Assembly (NCBI GenBank): GCA_014650415.1
Contig: BMUX01000003.1
Location: 682,001 to 746,000 of the forward strand
DNA: 64,000 nt
Reading direction: 5' to 3'
Source of the DNA: Streptomyces spiroverticillatus
GTDB taxonomy: Bacteria > Actinomycetota > Actinomycetes > Streptomycetales > Streptomycetaceae
Shown: piece after piece, positions 27,032 to 36,232 of the stretch
Numbering within the stretch: the first letter of the stretch is position 1
How the letters are laid out: each line of letters begins with the position of its first letter
The notes under the pieces: model-generated
Seen by the model: the letters and a program-made list of their open reading frames with translations, nothing else
The model's database searches: none
What the model was told of the DNA's origin: nothing
Translations under genes and position numbers: made by a program

Positions 27032-28429
27032 TCACGCCCCCGGATACGGCAGCAGCCCCGCATCCGTCCGCTCCCACGCGCCCTTCAGCGCGGCCAGCCG
27101 CGCGGGCTCCGCCGCCGCCAGGTCCGCCTGCTCCCGCGCATCCGCCGTCAGCCGGAAGAGCTGGTCCTTCCCGGCCTTGCCCCGGTAGTACTTCCACTCC
27201 CCGCGCCGCAGCGCCCGCTCGCCCCGCACCCGCCAGAACAGGTCCCGCTCCGGCAGCCGCTCGCCGCGCAGCAGGTATCCGGCGAGCGAGGTGCCGTCCA
27301 GCGGGTGCGCCCGGTCGGGGCGCGCCCCCGCGATCTCCAGCAGCGTCGCCGTCCAGTCCGGCGTGAACACCGGTACGTGACTGACCTGCCGCCCGTCGAT
27401 CCGCGCGGGCCAGCGCACGACGGTCGGCACCCGGATGCCGCCCTCCTGCAACGACCCCTTGTTGCCGCTCAACGGCCAGTTGTAGGAGAAGCGCTCGCCG
27501 CCGTTGTCGCTGGCGAAGAAGACGAGGGTGTCCTCCTCCTGCCCCGACTTCTTCAGCGCCTTCAGCACCTCGCCGACCGACCGGTCCAGGTCCTCGACCA
27601 TCTCCGTGTACTTCTCGACGGACCCGCCGTCCTGGTGCCACAGCGCCCGCTTGTCCCCGGCCTTGATCCGCCGTACGACCTCGGCGCTCGCCTCCTCGTC
27701 GCCGTCGGCGATCCACGGCCAGTGCGGGGTGGTGAAGTTGAGGTTGAGCAGCCAGGGCGTGTCGCCGTGGTCCCTGCGGACGAACTCACTCGCCCGCTCG
27801 GTGAGGATCCGCGTGTAGTACCGCAGGTCCTTGTACTCGGCGTCGCCCTCGTAGAGGTCGTACGTCCCGTCGCCGCCCAGCTTCGAGTAGTACTCCAGTG
27901 CCCCGCCGAAGTTCCCGAAGAACTCGTCCCAGCCGGACCGGGTCGGGCTGTAGTCGGGCAGGAAGCCGCAGTGCCACTTGCCGATGAGGGCGGTGGAGTA
28001 CCCGGCGCCCTTGAGGAGGGAGGCGAGCGTGGGGTGGGTGGGTTCGAGCCCGACCCCCTTGTCGGCTATCGGCTCGGCCAGGCCTCCCTTCGTACGCCCC
28101 GGAAAGCGGCCGGTGTACAGGCTGAACCGGGTCGGTGAGCAGGTAGCGGACCCGGAGTACGCATCCGTGAACCGCACCCCCTGCCGGGCGAGCCGGTCGA
28201 GGTTGGGCGTACGGATGTGGGGCGAGCCGTACGAGGACAGATCGGCCCAGCCGAGGTCGTCGCCCAGGATGAACAGGATGTTGGGCCGCTTGGACCTGCG
28301 GCGGTCGGCGGCGCGGAAGGGCCGCTCCTCGGGGGTGTTCGCCTCTGCGGTCGGGGCGGCGGCGGCCAGCCCGGCGGCTGCGGCGGCACCGACGAGGGTG
28401 CGGCGGGACAGGGGGGTGCGCGAAGTCAC
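27032..28429 (-). CDS. Tat-exported sulfatase (arylsulfatase family)
   Basis: 465 aa. Twin-arginine signal SRRTLVGAAAAAGLAAAAP at 8-26. Type I sulfatase motif CSPTR at 97-101, where Cys97 must become formylglycine, a modification made by FGE in the cytosol, consistent with Tat export of the folded enzyme. Calcium-site residues appear in ILGDDLGWADL and FFASDNGGE; IGKWHCG is typical of the family. GTG at 28429 has GGAGAAG 6 nt upstream; a longer frame to 28543 has no signal peptide at its start. It likely releases sulfate from organic sulfate esters. A cysteine-ended leader peptide gene 82 nt upstream suggests regulation by sulfur or cysteine supply. Confidence 0.92.
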   Translation of the reverse strand: MTSRTPLSRRTLVGAAAAAGLAAAAPTAEANTPEERPFRAADRRRSKRPNILFILGDDLGWADLSSYGSPHIRTPNLDRLARQGVRFTDAYSGSATCSPTRFSLYTGRFPGRTKGGLAEPIADKGVGLEPTHPTLASLLKGAGYSTALIGKWHCGFLPDYSPTRSGWDEFFGNFGGALEYYSKLGGDGTYDLYEGDAEYKDLRYYTRILTERASEFVRRDHGDTPWLLNLNFTTPHWPWIADGDEEASAEVVRRIKAGDKRALWHQDGGSVEKYTEMVEDLDRSVGEVLKALKKSGQEEDTLVFFASDNGGERFSYNWPLSGNKGSLQEGGIRVPTVVRWPARIDGRQVSHVPVFTPDWTATLLEIAGARPDRAHPLDGTSLAGYLLRGERLPERDLFWRVRGERALRRGEWKYYRGKAGKDQLFRLTADAREQADLAAAEPARLAALKGAWERTDAGLLPYPGA

Positions 28430-28511
28430 GGCTTCTCCGGAAGAAGTCAGGTCAAGTCGCCCGAACCCGGACAGAGTTCGGCGACCTGTGAGAAAGAGGG
28501 GTGCGGGGTGA

Positions 28512-28604
28512 CTAGGCGCAGCGACAGATGGCGCTGGCGACACGGACCAGGTCTACGTGTCGGCGCGCGACGAGCGGGACCGAGCGGTCACCGGAGGGCT
28601 GCAT
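28512..28604 (-). CDS. Cys-rich leader peptide (Ms5788A / putative-leader-peptide type)
   Basis: 30-aa frame ending in the conserved actinobacterial leader motif ARRHVDLVRVASAICRCA, with cysteine codons TGT and TGC as the 3rd- and 5th-last... specifically at residues 27 and 29. Such peptides lie in front of sulfur-metabolism genes, and in mycobacteria leaderless poly-Cys peptides act as cysteine-responsive attenuators. Here the next gene downstream, 82 nt away on the same strand, is the sulfatase. ATG at 28604 has no ribosome binding site and lies where transcription should start (TTGACA at 28642-28637, weak -10 CAGAGT at 28618-28613), which fits a leaderless message. Family assignment is good; the attenuation mechanism in this organism is inferred. 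Confidence 0.85.
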   Translation of the reverse strand: MQPSGDRSVPLVARRHVDLVRVASAICRCA

Positions 28605-28612
28605 GGCCCGTG

Positions 28613-28642
28613 ACTCTGTCGGCTCCCGCCTCCCCGTGTCAA
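28613..28642 (-). promoter_or_regulatory. putative promoter of leader peptide-sulfatase unit
   Basis: TTGACA (28642-28637) and CAGAGT (28618-28613) with an 18-nt spacer; the initiation codon of the leader peptide begins 8 nt after the -10 element. A perfect -35 with a poor -10. Confidence 0.45.
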
Positions 28643-28845
28643 CAATCGTCCCGCCCCGTGGACACCTCCCTGAGATCCCGTCACGGATCGCCCCGACACC
28701 CACATGGCCCTCCTGAGTCGCGCGTCCGCGCAACCTGACCTTGCCTGATGGAGGTGCACCGCAGGCCGCATCCCACGGCAGCCCGCCGCACTCTCACCCC
28801 TGGGGGCCCGTCATGACAGACCCTCAGCAAGGAGACCGAAGCCCC

Positions 28846-29685
28846 ATGTCCCACCGCCTCACCGCCGCCCTCGCGACCTCCACCCTCGCGCTGGGCCTGG
28901 CCGCCCTCCCCGTCACCGCCCACGCGAGCGAGAGCGCCGGCCCCCGTCCCGTCCCCGTCGCCAGCGGCACCGTGAACGTCGACCTCTCGGCCTCCCTGCT
29001 CGCCTCCCTCAAGGCCAAGGGCCTCGTCCTCGCCCACCTCGGCGCCGACTGCGAGGTTCCGGCCCAGCTGACCGCCGCCACCTCCCTCACCGCCGCCGTC
29101 GACTCGGGCACGGTCTCGGCCTCCGCCGACGCCAAGGTCGCGGGCAAGCTCAAGCTCGACGCCACCTGCCTCGGGCTGGTCAACGTCGGTGCGAAGGCCG
29201 TCGTGGTCGTCAAGGACCTCGGCGTCGACATGACCACGGGCGCCATCACCGCCACCCTCAAGGGCGACGCCCGCGTCTCCGGCCGGGTCCAGCTCGGTAC
29301 GTTCGTCCGCCCGGCGGTCAGCGCCAAGACGGTCGCCGGCAACTCCGTGAAGGTGGACGCGGCGGTCAAGCTCGACGCCGCCGTCGCCGCCAAGCTCAAC
29401 ACCGCACTCAAGGCGAACGTGTTCGTCGGCGGCCAGGTCCTCGCCGACGTGAAGACGGTCGTCCTGGTCGACGCCAAGATCGACCTGAAGGCCGCCCTCG
29501 GCCTCAAGCTCGACGTGGACCTCGGCGCGACCGTCGGCGGCCTCCTCGGCCTCGGCGCGAAGGCGAAGGTCAACACGAACGTCCAGGCAGACGTAGACGC
29601 AGACGTCAACGCCGCCGCCCACCTGAAGGCCGACGCCGACGTCTCCGCGAAGGCGAACGCCCTCCTGCTCGGCGCCGTCCGCTAG
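28846..29685 (+). CDS. repetitive secreted Ala/Val/Lys-rich protein
   Basis: 279 aa from ATG 28846 with AAGGAGA about 10 nt upstream. Sec signal peptide MSHRLTAALATSTLALGLAALPVTAHA with Ala-x-Ala cleavage near 27. The mature part is built of short alternating units of the type (K/A)-V-x-(V/A)-(D/N)-A-x-V, e.g. SADAKVAGKLKLDA, VKLDAAVAAKLNTALKANV, KIDLKAALGLKLDVDLGA. Only two Cys, near 70-105. The alternation suggests amphipathic beta-strands of a repetitive surface or matrix protein. No family recognised; no enzyme motif. Alternative in-frame starts upstream (28741, 28813) would put the signal peptide inside the protein. Confidence 0.8.
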   Translation: MSHRLTAALATSTLALGLAALPVTAHASESAGPRPVPVASGTVNVDLSASLLASLKAKGLVLAHLGADCEVPAQLTAATSLTAAVDSGTVSASADAKVAGKLKLDATCLGLVNVGAKAVVVVKDLGVDMTTGAITATLKGDARVSGRVQLGTFVRPAVSAKTVAGNSVKVDAAVKLDAAVAAKLNTALKANVFVGGQVLADVKTVVLVDAKIDLKAALGLKLDVDLGATVGGLLGLGAKAKVNTNVQADVDADVNAAAHLKADADVSAKANALLLGAVR

Positions 29686-29699
29686 AAAGCAGCTCCACA

Positions 29700-29749
29700 A
29701 GGCCCTGACCTGGGCTCCAGCAGGACCGTTTCGTCCCGGGTCAGGGCCT
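29700..29749 (+). terminator. long-loop inverted repeat after the secreted protein gene
   Basis: AGGCCCTGACCTGGG pairs with CCCGGGTCAGGGCCT (one mismatch), loop of about 20 nt, followed by GTTCG. Lies 14 nt after the stop and before the purF promoter region. Confidence 0.6.
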
Positions 29750-29800
29750 GTTCGCATCCCCAATTCGGACCAGTGCTCGGTCTCGCCTACACTCGGTGCC

Positions 29801-31327
29801 GTGCCTCGTGGTGATGGACGACTCAACCACGACCTGCTCCCCGGTGAGAAAGGCCCCCAGGACGCTTGCGGCGTCTTCGGTGTCTGGGCTCCCGGCGAAG
29901 AGGTCGCCAAGCTCACCTATTTCGGACTGTATGCACTGCAGCACCGGGGACAAGAGTCCGCCGGTATCGCAGTAAGCAACGGGTCCCAGATCCTCGTCTT
30001 CAAGGACATGGGACTGGTCTCGCAAGTCTTCGACGAAACCTCTCTCGGCTCCCTCCAGGGCCATATCGCGGTCGGTCACGCCCGCTACTCCACCACCGGA
30101 GCCTCGGTGTGGGAGAACGCGCAGCCGACATTCCGTGCCACCGCGCACGGCTCGATCGCGCTGGGCCACAACGGAAACCTGGTCAATACGGCGCAACTCG
30201 CCGAACTGGTCGCCGAGCTCCCCAAGGAGAACGGCCGTGCCACCCAGGTGGCGGCCACCAACGACACCGACCTGGTCACGGCCCTCCTCGCGGGCCAGAC
30301 CGACGACGACGGCAAGCCCCTGAAGCTGGAGGAGGCCGCCGCAAAGGTCCTCCCCAAGGTCATGGGTGCCTTCTCCCTCGTCTTCATGGACGAGGGGACC
30401 CTCTACGCGGCCCGCGACCCGCAGGGCATCCGCCCGCTGGTGCTGGGCCGTCTGGAGCGCGGCTGGGTGGTGGCCTCCGAGTCCGCCGCCCTCGACATCT
30501 GCGGTGCGTCCTACGTCCGCGAGGTCGAGCCGGGCGAGATGCTCGCGATCGACGAGAACGGTCTCCGCACCTCTCGATTCGCGGAAGCAAAGCCCAAGGG
30601 CTGTGTCTTCGAGTACGTGTACCTCGCGCGCCCCGACACCGACATCGCGGGCCGCAACGTCTATCTCAGCCGGGTCGAGATGGGACGCAAACTGGCCAAG
30701 GAAGCCCCTGCCGAGGCCGATCTCGTCATAGCTACGCCCGAATCCGGCACCCCCGCCGCGATCGGTTACGCCGAGGCCAGCGGAATTCCGTACGGCTCCG
30801 GACTCGTCAAGAACGCCTACGTCGGCCGGACCTTCATCCAGCCCTCGCAGACGATCCGCCAGCTGGGCATTCGGCTGAAGCTCAACCCGCTCAAGGAAGT
30901 CATCAAGGGCAAGCGCCTGGTCGTGGTGGACGACTCCATCGTCCGCGGCAACACCCAGCGCGCCCTGGTCAAGATGCTCCGCGAGGCGGGCGCGGCGGAG
31001 ATCCACATCCGCATCTCCTCGCCGCCCGTGAAGTGGCCGTGCTTCTTCGGCATCGACTTCGCGACCCGCGCCGAGCTGATCGCAAACGGGATGACGATCG
31101 AGGAGATCGGGACCTCGCTGGGCGCCGACTCGCTCGCGTACATCTCCATCGACGGCATGATCGAGTCGACGACGATCGACAAGCCGAAGCTCTGCCGCGC
31201 CTGCTTCGACGGCGAGTACCCCATGGAACTCCCCGACCCGGAGCTCCTCGGCAAGCAGCTCCTGGAGACCGAACTCGCGGCGGGCCCGGCCAACACGGCC
31301 GCCGCCGACGCGCTCCGTCGCCCGTAG
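29801..31327 (+). CDS. purF: amidophosphoribosyltransferase
   Basis: First committed enzyme of purine synthesis (PRPP + glutamine to phosphoribosylamine). 508 aa. A 22-residue propeptide (ending KGPQDA) precedes Cys23, which becomes the N-terminal nucleophile (CGVFGVWAPGEE). The glutaminase part contains TYFGLYALQHRGQESAGIAV and VGHARYSTTG; the PRPP loop is VVVDDSIVRGNTQ; GIDFATRAELIA follows. GTG start; a -10-like TACACT lies about 17 nt upstream. purM follows after 47 nt, so the two are likely cotranscribed. Confidence 0.97.
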   Translation: MPRGDGRLNHDLLPGEKGPQDACGVFGVWAPGEEVAKLTYFGLYALQHRGQESAGIAVSNGSQILVFKDMGLVSQVFDETSLGSLQGHIAVGHARYSTTGASVWENAQPTFRATAHGSIALGHNGNLVNTAQLAELVAELPKENGRATQVAATNDTDLVTALLAGQTDDDGKPLKLEEAAAKVLPKVMGAFSLVFMDEGTLYAARDPQGIRPLVLGRLERGWVVASESAALDICGASYVREVEPGEMLAIDENGLRTSRFAEAKPKGCVFEYVYLARPDTDIAGRNVYLSRVEMGRKLAKEAPAEADLVIATPESGTPAAIGYAEASGIPYGSGLVKNAYVGRTFIQPSQTIRQLGIRLKLNPLKEVIKGKRLVVVDDSIVRGNTQRALVKMLREAGAAEIHIRISSPPVKWPCFFGIDFATRAELIANGMTIEEIGTSLGADSLAYISIDGMIESTTIDKPKLCRACFDGEYPMELPDPELLGKQLLETELAAGPANTAAADALRRP

Positions 31328-31374
31328 CAGCGCCCGTAACACCCTGTTGTACGACACGAAAGTTCTCACCTCCC

Positions 31375-32442
31375 ATGTCTGAGACCACTGGTGCCAGCTA
31401 CGCAGCCGCGGGCGTCGACATCGAAGCCGGCGACCGCGCCGTAGAGCTGATGAAGGAGTGGGTGAAGAAGACGAAGCGCCCGGAGGTCCTCGGCGGCCTC
31501 GGCGGGTTCGCCGGTCTCTTCGACGCCTCCGCCCTCAAGCGCTACGAGCGTCCGCTGCTCGCCTCCGCGACCGACGGCGTCGGCACGAAGGTCGACCTCG
31601 CCCGGCAGATGGGCGTGTACGACACCATCGGCCACGACCTCGTCGGCATGGTCGTGGACGACCTCGTCGTCTGCGGTGCCGAGCCGCTGTTCATGACCGA
31701 CTACATCTGCGTCGGCAAGGTGCACCCCGAGCGTGTCGCCGCCATCGTCAAGGGCATCGCCGAGGGCTGTGTCCTCGCCGGCTGCGCCCTGGTCGGCGGC
31801 GAGACGGCGGAGCACCCGGGCCTGCTGGGCCCGGACGACTTCGACGTGGCGGGCGCCGGCACCGGTGTCGTGGAGTACGACCAGCTCCTGGGCGCGGACC
31901 GGATCCGGGAGGGCGACGCGGTGATCGCGATGGCCTCCTCCGGTCTTCACTCCAACGGGTACTCGCTCGTACGGCACGTCGTCTTCGACCGCGCCGGCTG
32001 GTCCCTCGACCGCGAGGTGGCCGAGTTCGGCCGCACCCTCGGCGAGGAGCTGCTCGAGCCGACCAAGATCTACTCGCTGGACTGCCTGGCCCTCACCCGC
32101 ACCGCCGAGGTCCACGCGTTCAGCCACGTCACGGGCGGCGGCCTGGCCAACAACCTGGCCCGGGTCATCCCCGACCACCTGCACGCCACGGTCGACCGCT
32201 CCACCTGGACCCCCGGCGCCGTCTTCGACGTCGTCGGCCAGGCCGGAAAGGTCGAGCGCCTGGAGCTGGAGAAGACCCTCAACATGGGCGTCGGCATGAT
32301 CGCCGTCGTTCCCCAGGAGTCGGTCGACGTCGCTCTGGCCACGCTGGAGGACCGGGGCGTCGAGTCGTGGGTCGCGGGCGAGATCCTCGCGCGCGGCGAC
32401 CACCGCGACGGCGCTGCGCTCACCGGCGACTACGCCAAGTAG
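31375..32442 (+). CDS. purM: phosphoribosylformylglycinamidine cyclo-ligase (AIR synthetase)
   Basis: Closes the imidazole ring: FGAM + ATP to AIR. 355 aa, normal length. Motifs: GGFAGLFD, LLASATDGVGTK, DLVGMVVDDLVVCGAEPLF, GGETAEHPG, SSGLHSNGYSLVR, HVTGGGLANNL. ATG at 31375, 47 nt after purF. Followed by a strong hairpin at 32452. Confidence 0.97.
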   Translation: MSETTGASYAAAGVDIEAGDRAVELMKEWVKKTKRPEVLGGLGGFAGLFDASALKRYERPLLASATDGVGTKVDLARQMGVYDTIGHDLVGMVVDDLVVCGAEPLFMTDYICVGKVHPERVAAIVKGIAEGCVLAGCALVGGETAEHPGLLGPDDFDVAGAGTGVVEYDQLLGADRIREGDAVIAMASSGLHSNGYSLVRHVVFDRAGWSLDREVAEFGRTLGEELLEPTKIYSLDCLALTRTAEVHAFSHVTGGGLANNLARVIPDHLHATVDRSTWTPGAVFDVVGQAGKVERLELEKTLNMGVGMIAVVPQESVDVALATLEDRGVESWVAGEILARGDHRDGAALTGDYAK

Positions 32443-32451
32443 GACACGGAC

Positions 32452-32478
32452 GCCCGGCCGGCACCCAGCCGGCCGGGC
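32452..32478 (+). terminator. terminator of purF-purM
   Basis: Perfect 10-bp stem GCCCGGCCGG / CCGGCCGGGC with 7-nt loop, 10 nt after the purM stop. Confidence 0.8.
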
Positions 32479-32628
32479 ACGCCGAAGAGCAGGCGGACGC
32501 ACAGAACCCGGCCCAGGGCTCTCGCCCCGGACCGGGTCCGGTGGAACTGCTCAAACCTTATGAAAATGTTCGAGGTGTACGAACGCCAGAACTGCCAAAA
32601 CTGAACCGGCCGCACCAGAACCGAGGCG

Positions 32629-32877
32629 TCAAGCGCCCCGGCGCTGCGACGAAGGACCCGACTCATCGTCGTCGTCATCGTCGTTGTACTGCGACGCGTA
32701 CTGTGCGTACGGGTCGTCTTCCTCGTCATCGTCCTCGAACGGCTCGCCATTCGGCGGCTGTTGCGAAGTCGAAGCGCCCAGCTCATTGGCCAGACGCGAC
32801 AGGTCAGTCCCGCCGCTGCTGTACTTCAGCTGGCGGGCGACCTTCGTCTGCTTGGCCTTTGCCCGGCCGCGCCCCAT
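32629..32877 (-). CDS. DUF3073 family protein
   Basis: 82 aa. Basic N-terminus MGRGRAKAKQTKVARQLKYSS typical of the family, a short helix (DLSRLANELGA), then a very acidic tail (DDDEEDDPYAQY ... NDDDDDDE). Small conserved actinobacterial protein of unknown function; the basic head and acidic tail suggest nucleic-acid or ribosome contact (inference). The ATG at 32877 is the family start; an in-frame extension to 33003 has no family resemblance. Confidence 0.9.
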   Translation of the reverse strand: MGRGRAKAKQTKVARQLKYSSGGTDLSRLANELGASTSQQPPNGEPFEDDDEEDDPYAQYASQYNDDDDDDESGPSSQRRGA

Positions 32878-33152
32878 GGCTCGACCCCCTCGGTGACGGG
32901 GCTCGACGGCCCCAGAGTCTTGACACGCGTTCATGGTTGGGAACGGGCTCTCCGTGAAGAGACCGGTCCGCAGGACTTCAACGGTACCTGCTTCTTTGGC
33001 CATACGGTACGCCGCCCGCAGGAGACACCTCGAAGCACCGCCCGCGGGGAGCCCCGTCCCCGCTGGTCAACCGCGATTTTAGCCTCTTCCTGACGCCCGA
33101 CCCGCCGAGGGGGGTGAGCCATGTCTCCCCCACGGCGGAACGAGCCCTTCCG

Positions 33153-34238
33153 TCACCGTCGTGCGCGTGCCTCGGCCATCCGCTGCTCGGCGATCCGGTC
33201 GGCCGCGGCGGCCGGCGGAACACCCTCTTCCTTCGCACGTGCGAAGATTTGCAGCGTGGTGTCGAAGATCTTCGCGGCCTTCTTCTTGCACCGGTCGAAG
33301 TCGAAGCCGTGCAGCTCGTCGGCGACCTGGATGACCCCGCCCGCGTTCACGACGTAGTCGGGCGCGTACAGGATCCCGCGGTCCTGGAGGTCCTTCTCGA
33401 CGCCGGGGTGCGCGAGCTGGTTGTTGGCCGCACCGCACACCACGGACGCGGTCAGCACCGGGACGCTCTCGTCGTTCAGCGCACCGCCCAGCGCGCAGGG
33501 CGCGTAGATGTCCAGGCCCTCCACCCGGATCAGCGCCTCGGTGTCGGCGACCACCGTCACCTGGGGGTGCCGGTCGGTGACGCGACGTACGGACTCCTCC
33601 CGTACGTCCGTGATCACGACCTCCGCGCCGTCCTCCAGCAGGTGCTCCACCAGGTAGTGCCCCACCTTGCCGACGCCGGCCACGCCGACCCTGCGGCCGC
33701 GCAGCGTCGGGTCGCCCCACAGGTGCTGGGCCGAGGCCCGCATGCCCTGGAAGACGCCGAAGGCGGTGAGCACGGACGAGTCGCCCGCGCCGCCGTTCTC
33801 GGGGGAGCGGCCGGTCGTCCACCGGCACTCGCGCGCCACGACGTCCATGTCCGCGACGTACGTGCCGACGTCGCACGCCGTCACGTAGCGGCCACCGAGC
33901 GAGGCGACGAAGCGCCCGTACGCCAGCAGCAGCTCCTCCGTCTTGATCAGCTCCGGATCGCCGATGATCACGGCCTTGCCGCCGCCGTGGTCGAGCCCGG
34001 CGAGGGCGTTCTTGTACGACATCCCGCGCGAGAGGTTGAGGGCGTCCGCGACGGCCGCCTCCTCGCTCTCGTACGGATAGAAGCGGGTGCCGCCCAGGCC
34101 CGGACCGAGGTCCGTGTTGTGCAGGGCGATGACGGCCTTCAGGCCGGAGGCGCGGTCCTGGCAGAGCACGACTTGCTCGTGGCCTCCCTGCTCCGAACGG
34201 AACAGGGTGTGCAGGACGCCGTCGGAAGATGCGGTCAC
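33153..34238 (-). CDS. vdh: valine (leucine) dehydrogenase
   Basis: NAD-dependent deamination of branched-chain amino acids, which feeds acyl-CoA precursors to growth and polyketides. 361 aa from GTG 34238 (GGGAG 8 nt upstream); the protein then begins [13 protein letters not shown] like known Streptomyces Vdh. Glu/Leu/Phe/Val dehydrogenase motifs: substrate loop [14 protein letters not shown], catalytic lysine in [10 protein letters not shown], Rossmann GVAGVGKVG, and [11 protein letters not shown] / [10 protein letters not shown] at the C-terminus. A longer start at 34301 lacks family similarity. Divergent from the gene at 34445 across a 206-nt promoter region. Confidence 0.95.
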   Translation of the reverse strand: MTASSDGVLHTLFRSEQGGHEQVVLCQDRASGLKAVIALHNTDLGPGLGGTRFYPYESEEAAVADALNLSRGMSYKNALAGLDHGGGKAVIIGDPELIKTEELLLAYGRFVASLGGRYVTACDVGTYVADMDVVARECRWTTGRSPENGGAGDSSVLTAFGVFQGMRASAQHLWGDPTLRGRRVGVAGVGKVGHYLVEHLLEDGAEVVITDVREESVRRVTDRHPQVTVVADTEALIRVEGLDIYAPCALGGALNDESVPVLTASVVCGAANNQLAHPGVEKDLQDRGILYAPDYVVNAGGVIQVADELHGFDFDRCKKKAAKIFDTTLQIFARAKEEGVPPAAAADRIAEQRMAEARARR

Positions 34239-34444
34239 GGTGGTGACTCCCAAGTACGAGGCGGTGAAGCCCTCTTGCGGGTGGAGAGGGCCGATGGGCA
34301 TGAGAGTAGAGCCTTGACCCCCTCCGATCGGGGCCAGTGCCCGAGATCACCCCCTTTCCGACTACCCCCGTGGGACGATTTGCTTCCGGTCCGCAGTCGT
34401 GCCGTTACGGCCCCGGCAGTTTCGGCGGTAGGTGAGGAGCAGGC

Positions 34445-35296
34445 GTGCCCCTGGCGTCATCGGTGATCGTCCCGTACGTGTCGTCCTTGCGGGTGTACGA
34501 ACCGCTGGCGGCCTTCCCCGAACCGGAGCGCACCCACTGGGCCCGCTACGCGCGTCGCCCCGCACTGCCCACCGGGCAGGACGAACTCCGCTCCGCGCTC
34601 GCCGACTTGCTGCCCACCCCGCCCGTCGCGGTGCCGGTCCACGAGAGCGGCGACGCGTACGTGGCGGAGGCCGACGGGGTCCTGGTGGTGTGCCCGTGGC
34701 GCACCCGACTGCGCGGCTGGCAGGCCCTGGAGGAGCTGCCCGAGCACTACCCGGCCGCGCTCCTGGACGCCGTACTGCCTCCTCTTCTGCGACGGCAGGC
34801 GAGCGCGGACTACGCGCGCTGGCGGGAGCGGAACCCGGACGCGCGGCCGTGGATCCGCACGTCGGTGTGGCACGTGCCGGTGCGGTGGTTCGTGCTCTTC
34901 GGGGACGAGGAGCGGGAGTTCACCAAGGCGGACGGCGAGGAGGGGGCGCTGCTGCGCTACCGGACGCCGATGGTGCAGGCCAGGCGTCGGGTGGCACGCG
35001 GGCTGCGGACGCTGCGGCAGCACGGGGGCGAGGCCGAGGAGGGTCCGCTCGTGACGGGTCTGGTGGACGTGGGGCGGTGGCTGGAGGAGTTCCACCCGCG
35101 TTCCCTCGTCGAACTGGACTACGGGGGTCTGACCCACGTCCTCGACGAGGCGCACCTCGCCGAGGACCGGTCGGCGGCGGACGTCGCCGAGGGGATCGGG
35201 GCACTGCGGGCCGGCGACGCCGAGGGCGCTGCGGCGGCGTACGAGCGGCTCACGGAGCGGTGGCGGACGGTCCGGTACCGCCAGTTCGCCAACTGA
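34445..35296 (+). CDS. conserved hypothetical protein between vdh and bldC
   Basis: 283 aa, soluble, no signal peptide or membrane helix. GTG start with AGGAG 6 nt upstream. Begins MPLASSVIVPYVSSLRVYEPLAAFPEPER; later TSVWHVPVRWFVLFGDEER, RYRTPMVQARRRVARGLRTLRQ and SLVELDYGGLTHVLDE. Streptomycete-conserved (recalled neighbour of bldC) but without an assigned family or recognisable catalytic motif. Stands alone; a long noncoding region follows. Confidence 0.85.
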   Translation: MPLASSVIVPYVSSLRVYEPLAAFPEPERTHWARYARRPALPTGQDELRSALADLLPTPPVAVPVHESGDAYVAEADGVLVVCPWRTRLRGWQALEELPEHYPAALLDAVLPPLLRRQASADYARWRERNPDARPWIRTSVWHVPVRWFVLFGDEEREFTKADGEEGALLRYRTPMVQARRRVARGLRTLRQHGGEAEEGPLVTGLVDVGRWLEEFHPRSLVELDYGGLTHVLDEAHLAEDRSAADVAEGIGALRAGDAEGAAAAYERLTERWRTVRYRQFAN

Positions 35297-35841
35297 ATGC
35301 TGAATACCGCACACGATTTGAGCAAAACCTGAGCTTTATCTGAACCACACCGTGATGTGGTGCGTGTGACATGTGAGGACTGATGGGCGGGTGGGTCGGG
35401 ACCTACGTCCTGATCCGGGCTTTTGTGTCAAGCGTGACGGACGGCACTTAAGCACCCCTTGCGTCCATCCCCCGCCCTCGTGTCAAAATAGGACAAGGAG
35501 TCCGGGGAGGGCTCCTTCCGTCCAACTAAGGGCGGAATGCTTGGTATTGCTGGCTATGGGGGGTCTGACAACTCCCGATCGCTCTGTGACTGATCGTCAC
35601 TGTGACGTAACTGTCCGCTATGGCATGGTCCATCGGCTTCCGTCGCGGATGAACACCTCAGAGGGCAATTCCGTCGGTTTGGCCCACGCGGCTGGACGGA
35701 TGGTGTAGTTGTAGTGCCGAGGACAAGCCGTTCGTCCTATAACCGACTCGGCCCGCGTCCGCCATTTCGGGCAACGCGGGTCAAGGTGCAGAATTTAGAG
35801 GAAAGAACCGTGAAGGTTCGGTTCTCCCGAGGAGGCCGCTC
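35297..35841 (+). promoter_or_regulatory. bldC upstream region
   Basis: 545 nt without a gene. It contains a hairpin AAGGAGTCC / GGGCTCCTT at 35495-35517 (possible terminator of the preceding gene), a perfect 13-bp palindrome CGTCAC-T-GTGACG at 35595-35607 with an extra GTGAC at 35586, a -10-like TATAAC near 35738, and a 7-bp hairpin AGAACCG / CGGTTCT at 35804-35825 directly before the ribosome binding site. Several promoters are plausible, as for other developmental genes; no confident BldD box was found. Confidence 0.5.
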
Positions 35842-36048
35842 ATGACCGCTCGCACCCCTGACGCCGAGCCGCTGCTGACCCCGGCTGAGGTCGCCACGAT
35901 GTTCCGCGTGGACCCGAAGACGGTGACCCGCTGGGCCAAGGCAGGGAAGCTCACGTCCATCCGCACGCTGGGTGGGCACAGGCGTTACCGCGAGGCCGAG
36001 GTCCGCGCACTGCTTGCGGGTATCCCGCAGCAGCGCAGCGAGGCCTGA
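35842..36048 (+). CDS. bldC: developmental regulator BldC (MerR-like single-domain DNA-binding protein)
   Basis: 68 aa. Winged-helix DNA-binding domain of MerR type with no effector domain: LLTPAEVATMFRVDPKTVTRWAKAGKL then SIRTLGGHRRYREAEVRALL. BldC delays entry into sporulation in Streptomyces and binds AT-rich direct repeats as head-to-tail oligomers (known from the family). ATG preceded by GAGGAGG, 6 nt. A hairpin just 5' of the ribosome binding site and a long 5' region suggest layered control. Confidence 0.96.
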   Translation: MTARTPDAEPLLTPAEVATMFRVDPKTVTRWAKAGKLTSIRTLGGHRRYREAEVRALLAGIPQQRSEA

Positions 36049-36232
36049 CGCTTCGTATTACCTCGCATTACCGCTTCACGCTTGAAGAGTCAGAGCTTTA
36101 CCCGCAGTAACGGCAACACAGGGCAACACCCCGAAAAATCAGGGTAATTCGGACCCGGGTCCCCCAACTCGGGCCGTACGCCCGCCCACGCACCACTCGG
36201 CATGCGCCCGCCCCAACGGGTGCCGTGCCACG

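Noticed and set aside
35586..35610. BldD box upstream of bldC
   Set aside because: The palindrome at 35595-35607 fits the BldD consensus at only part of the required positions.
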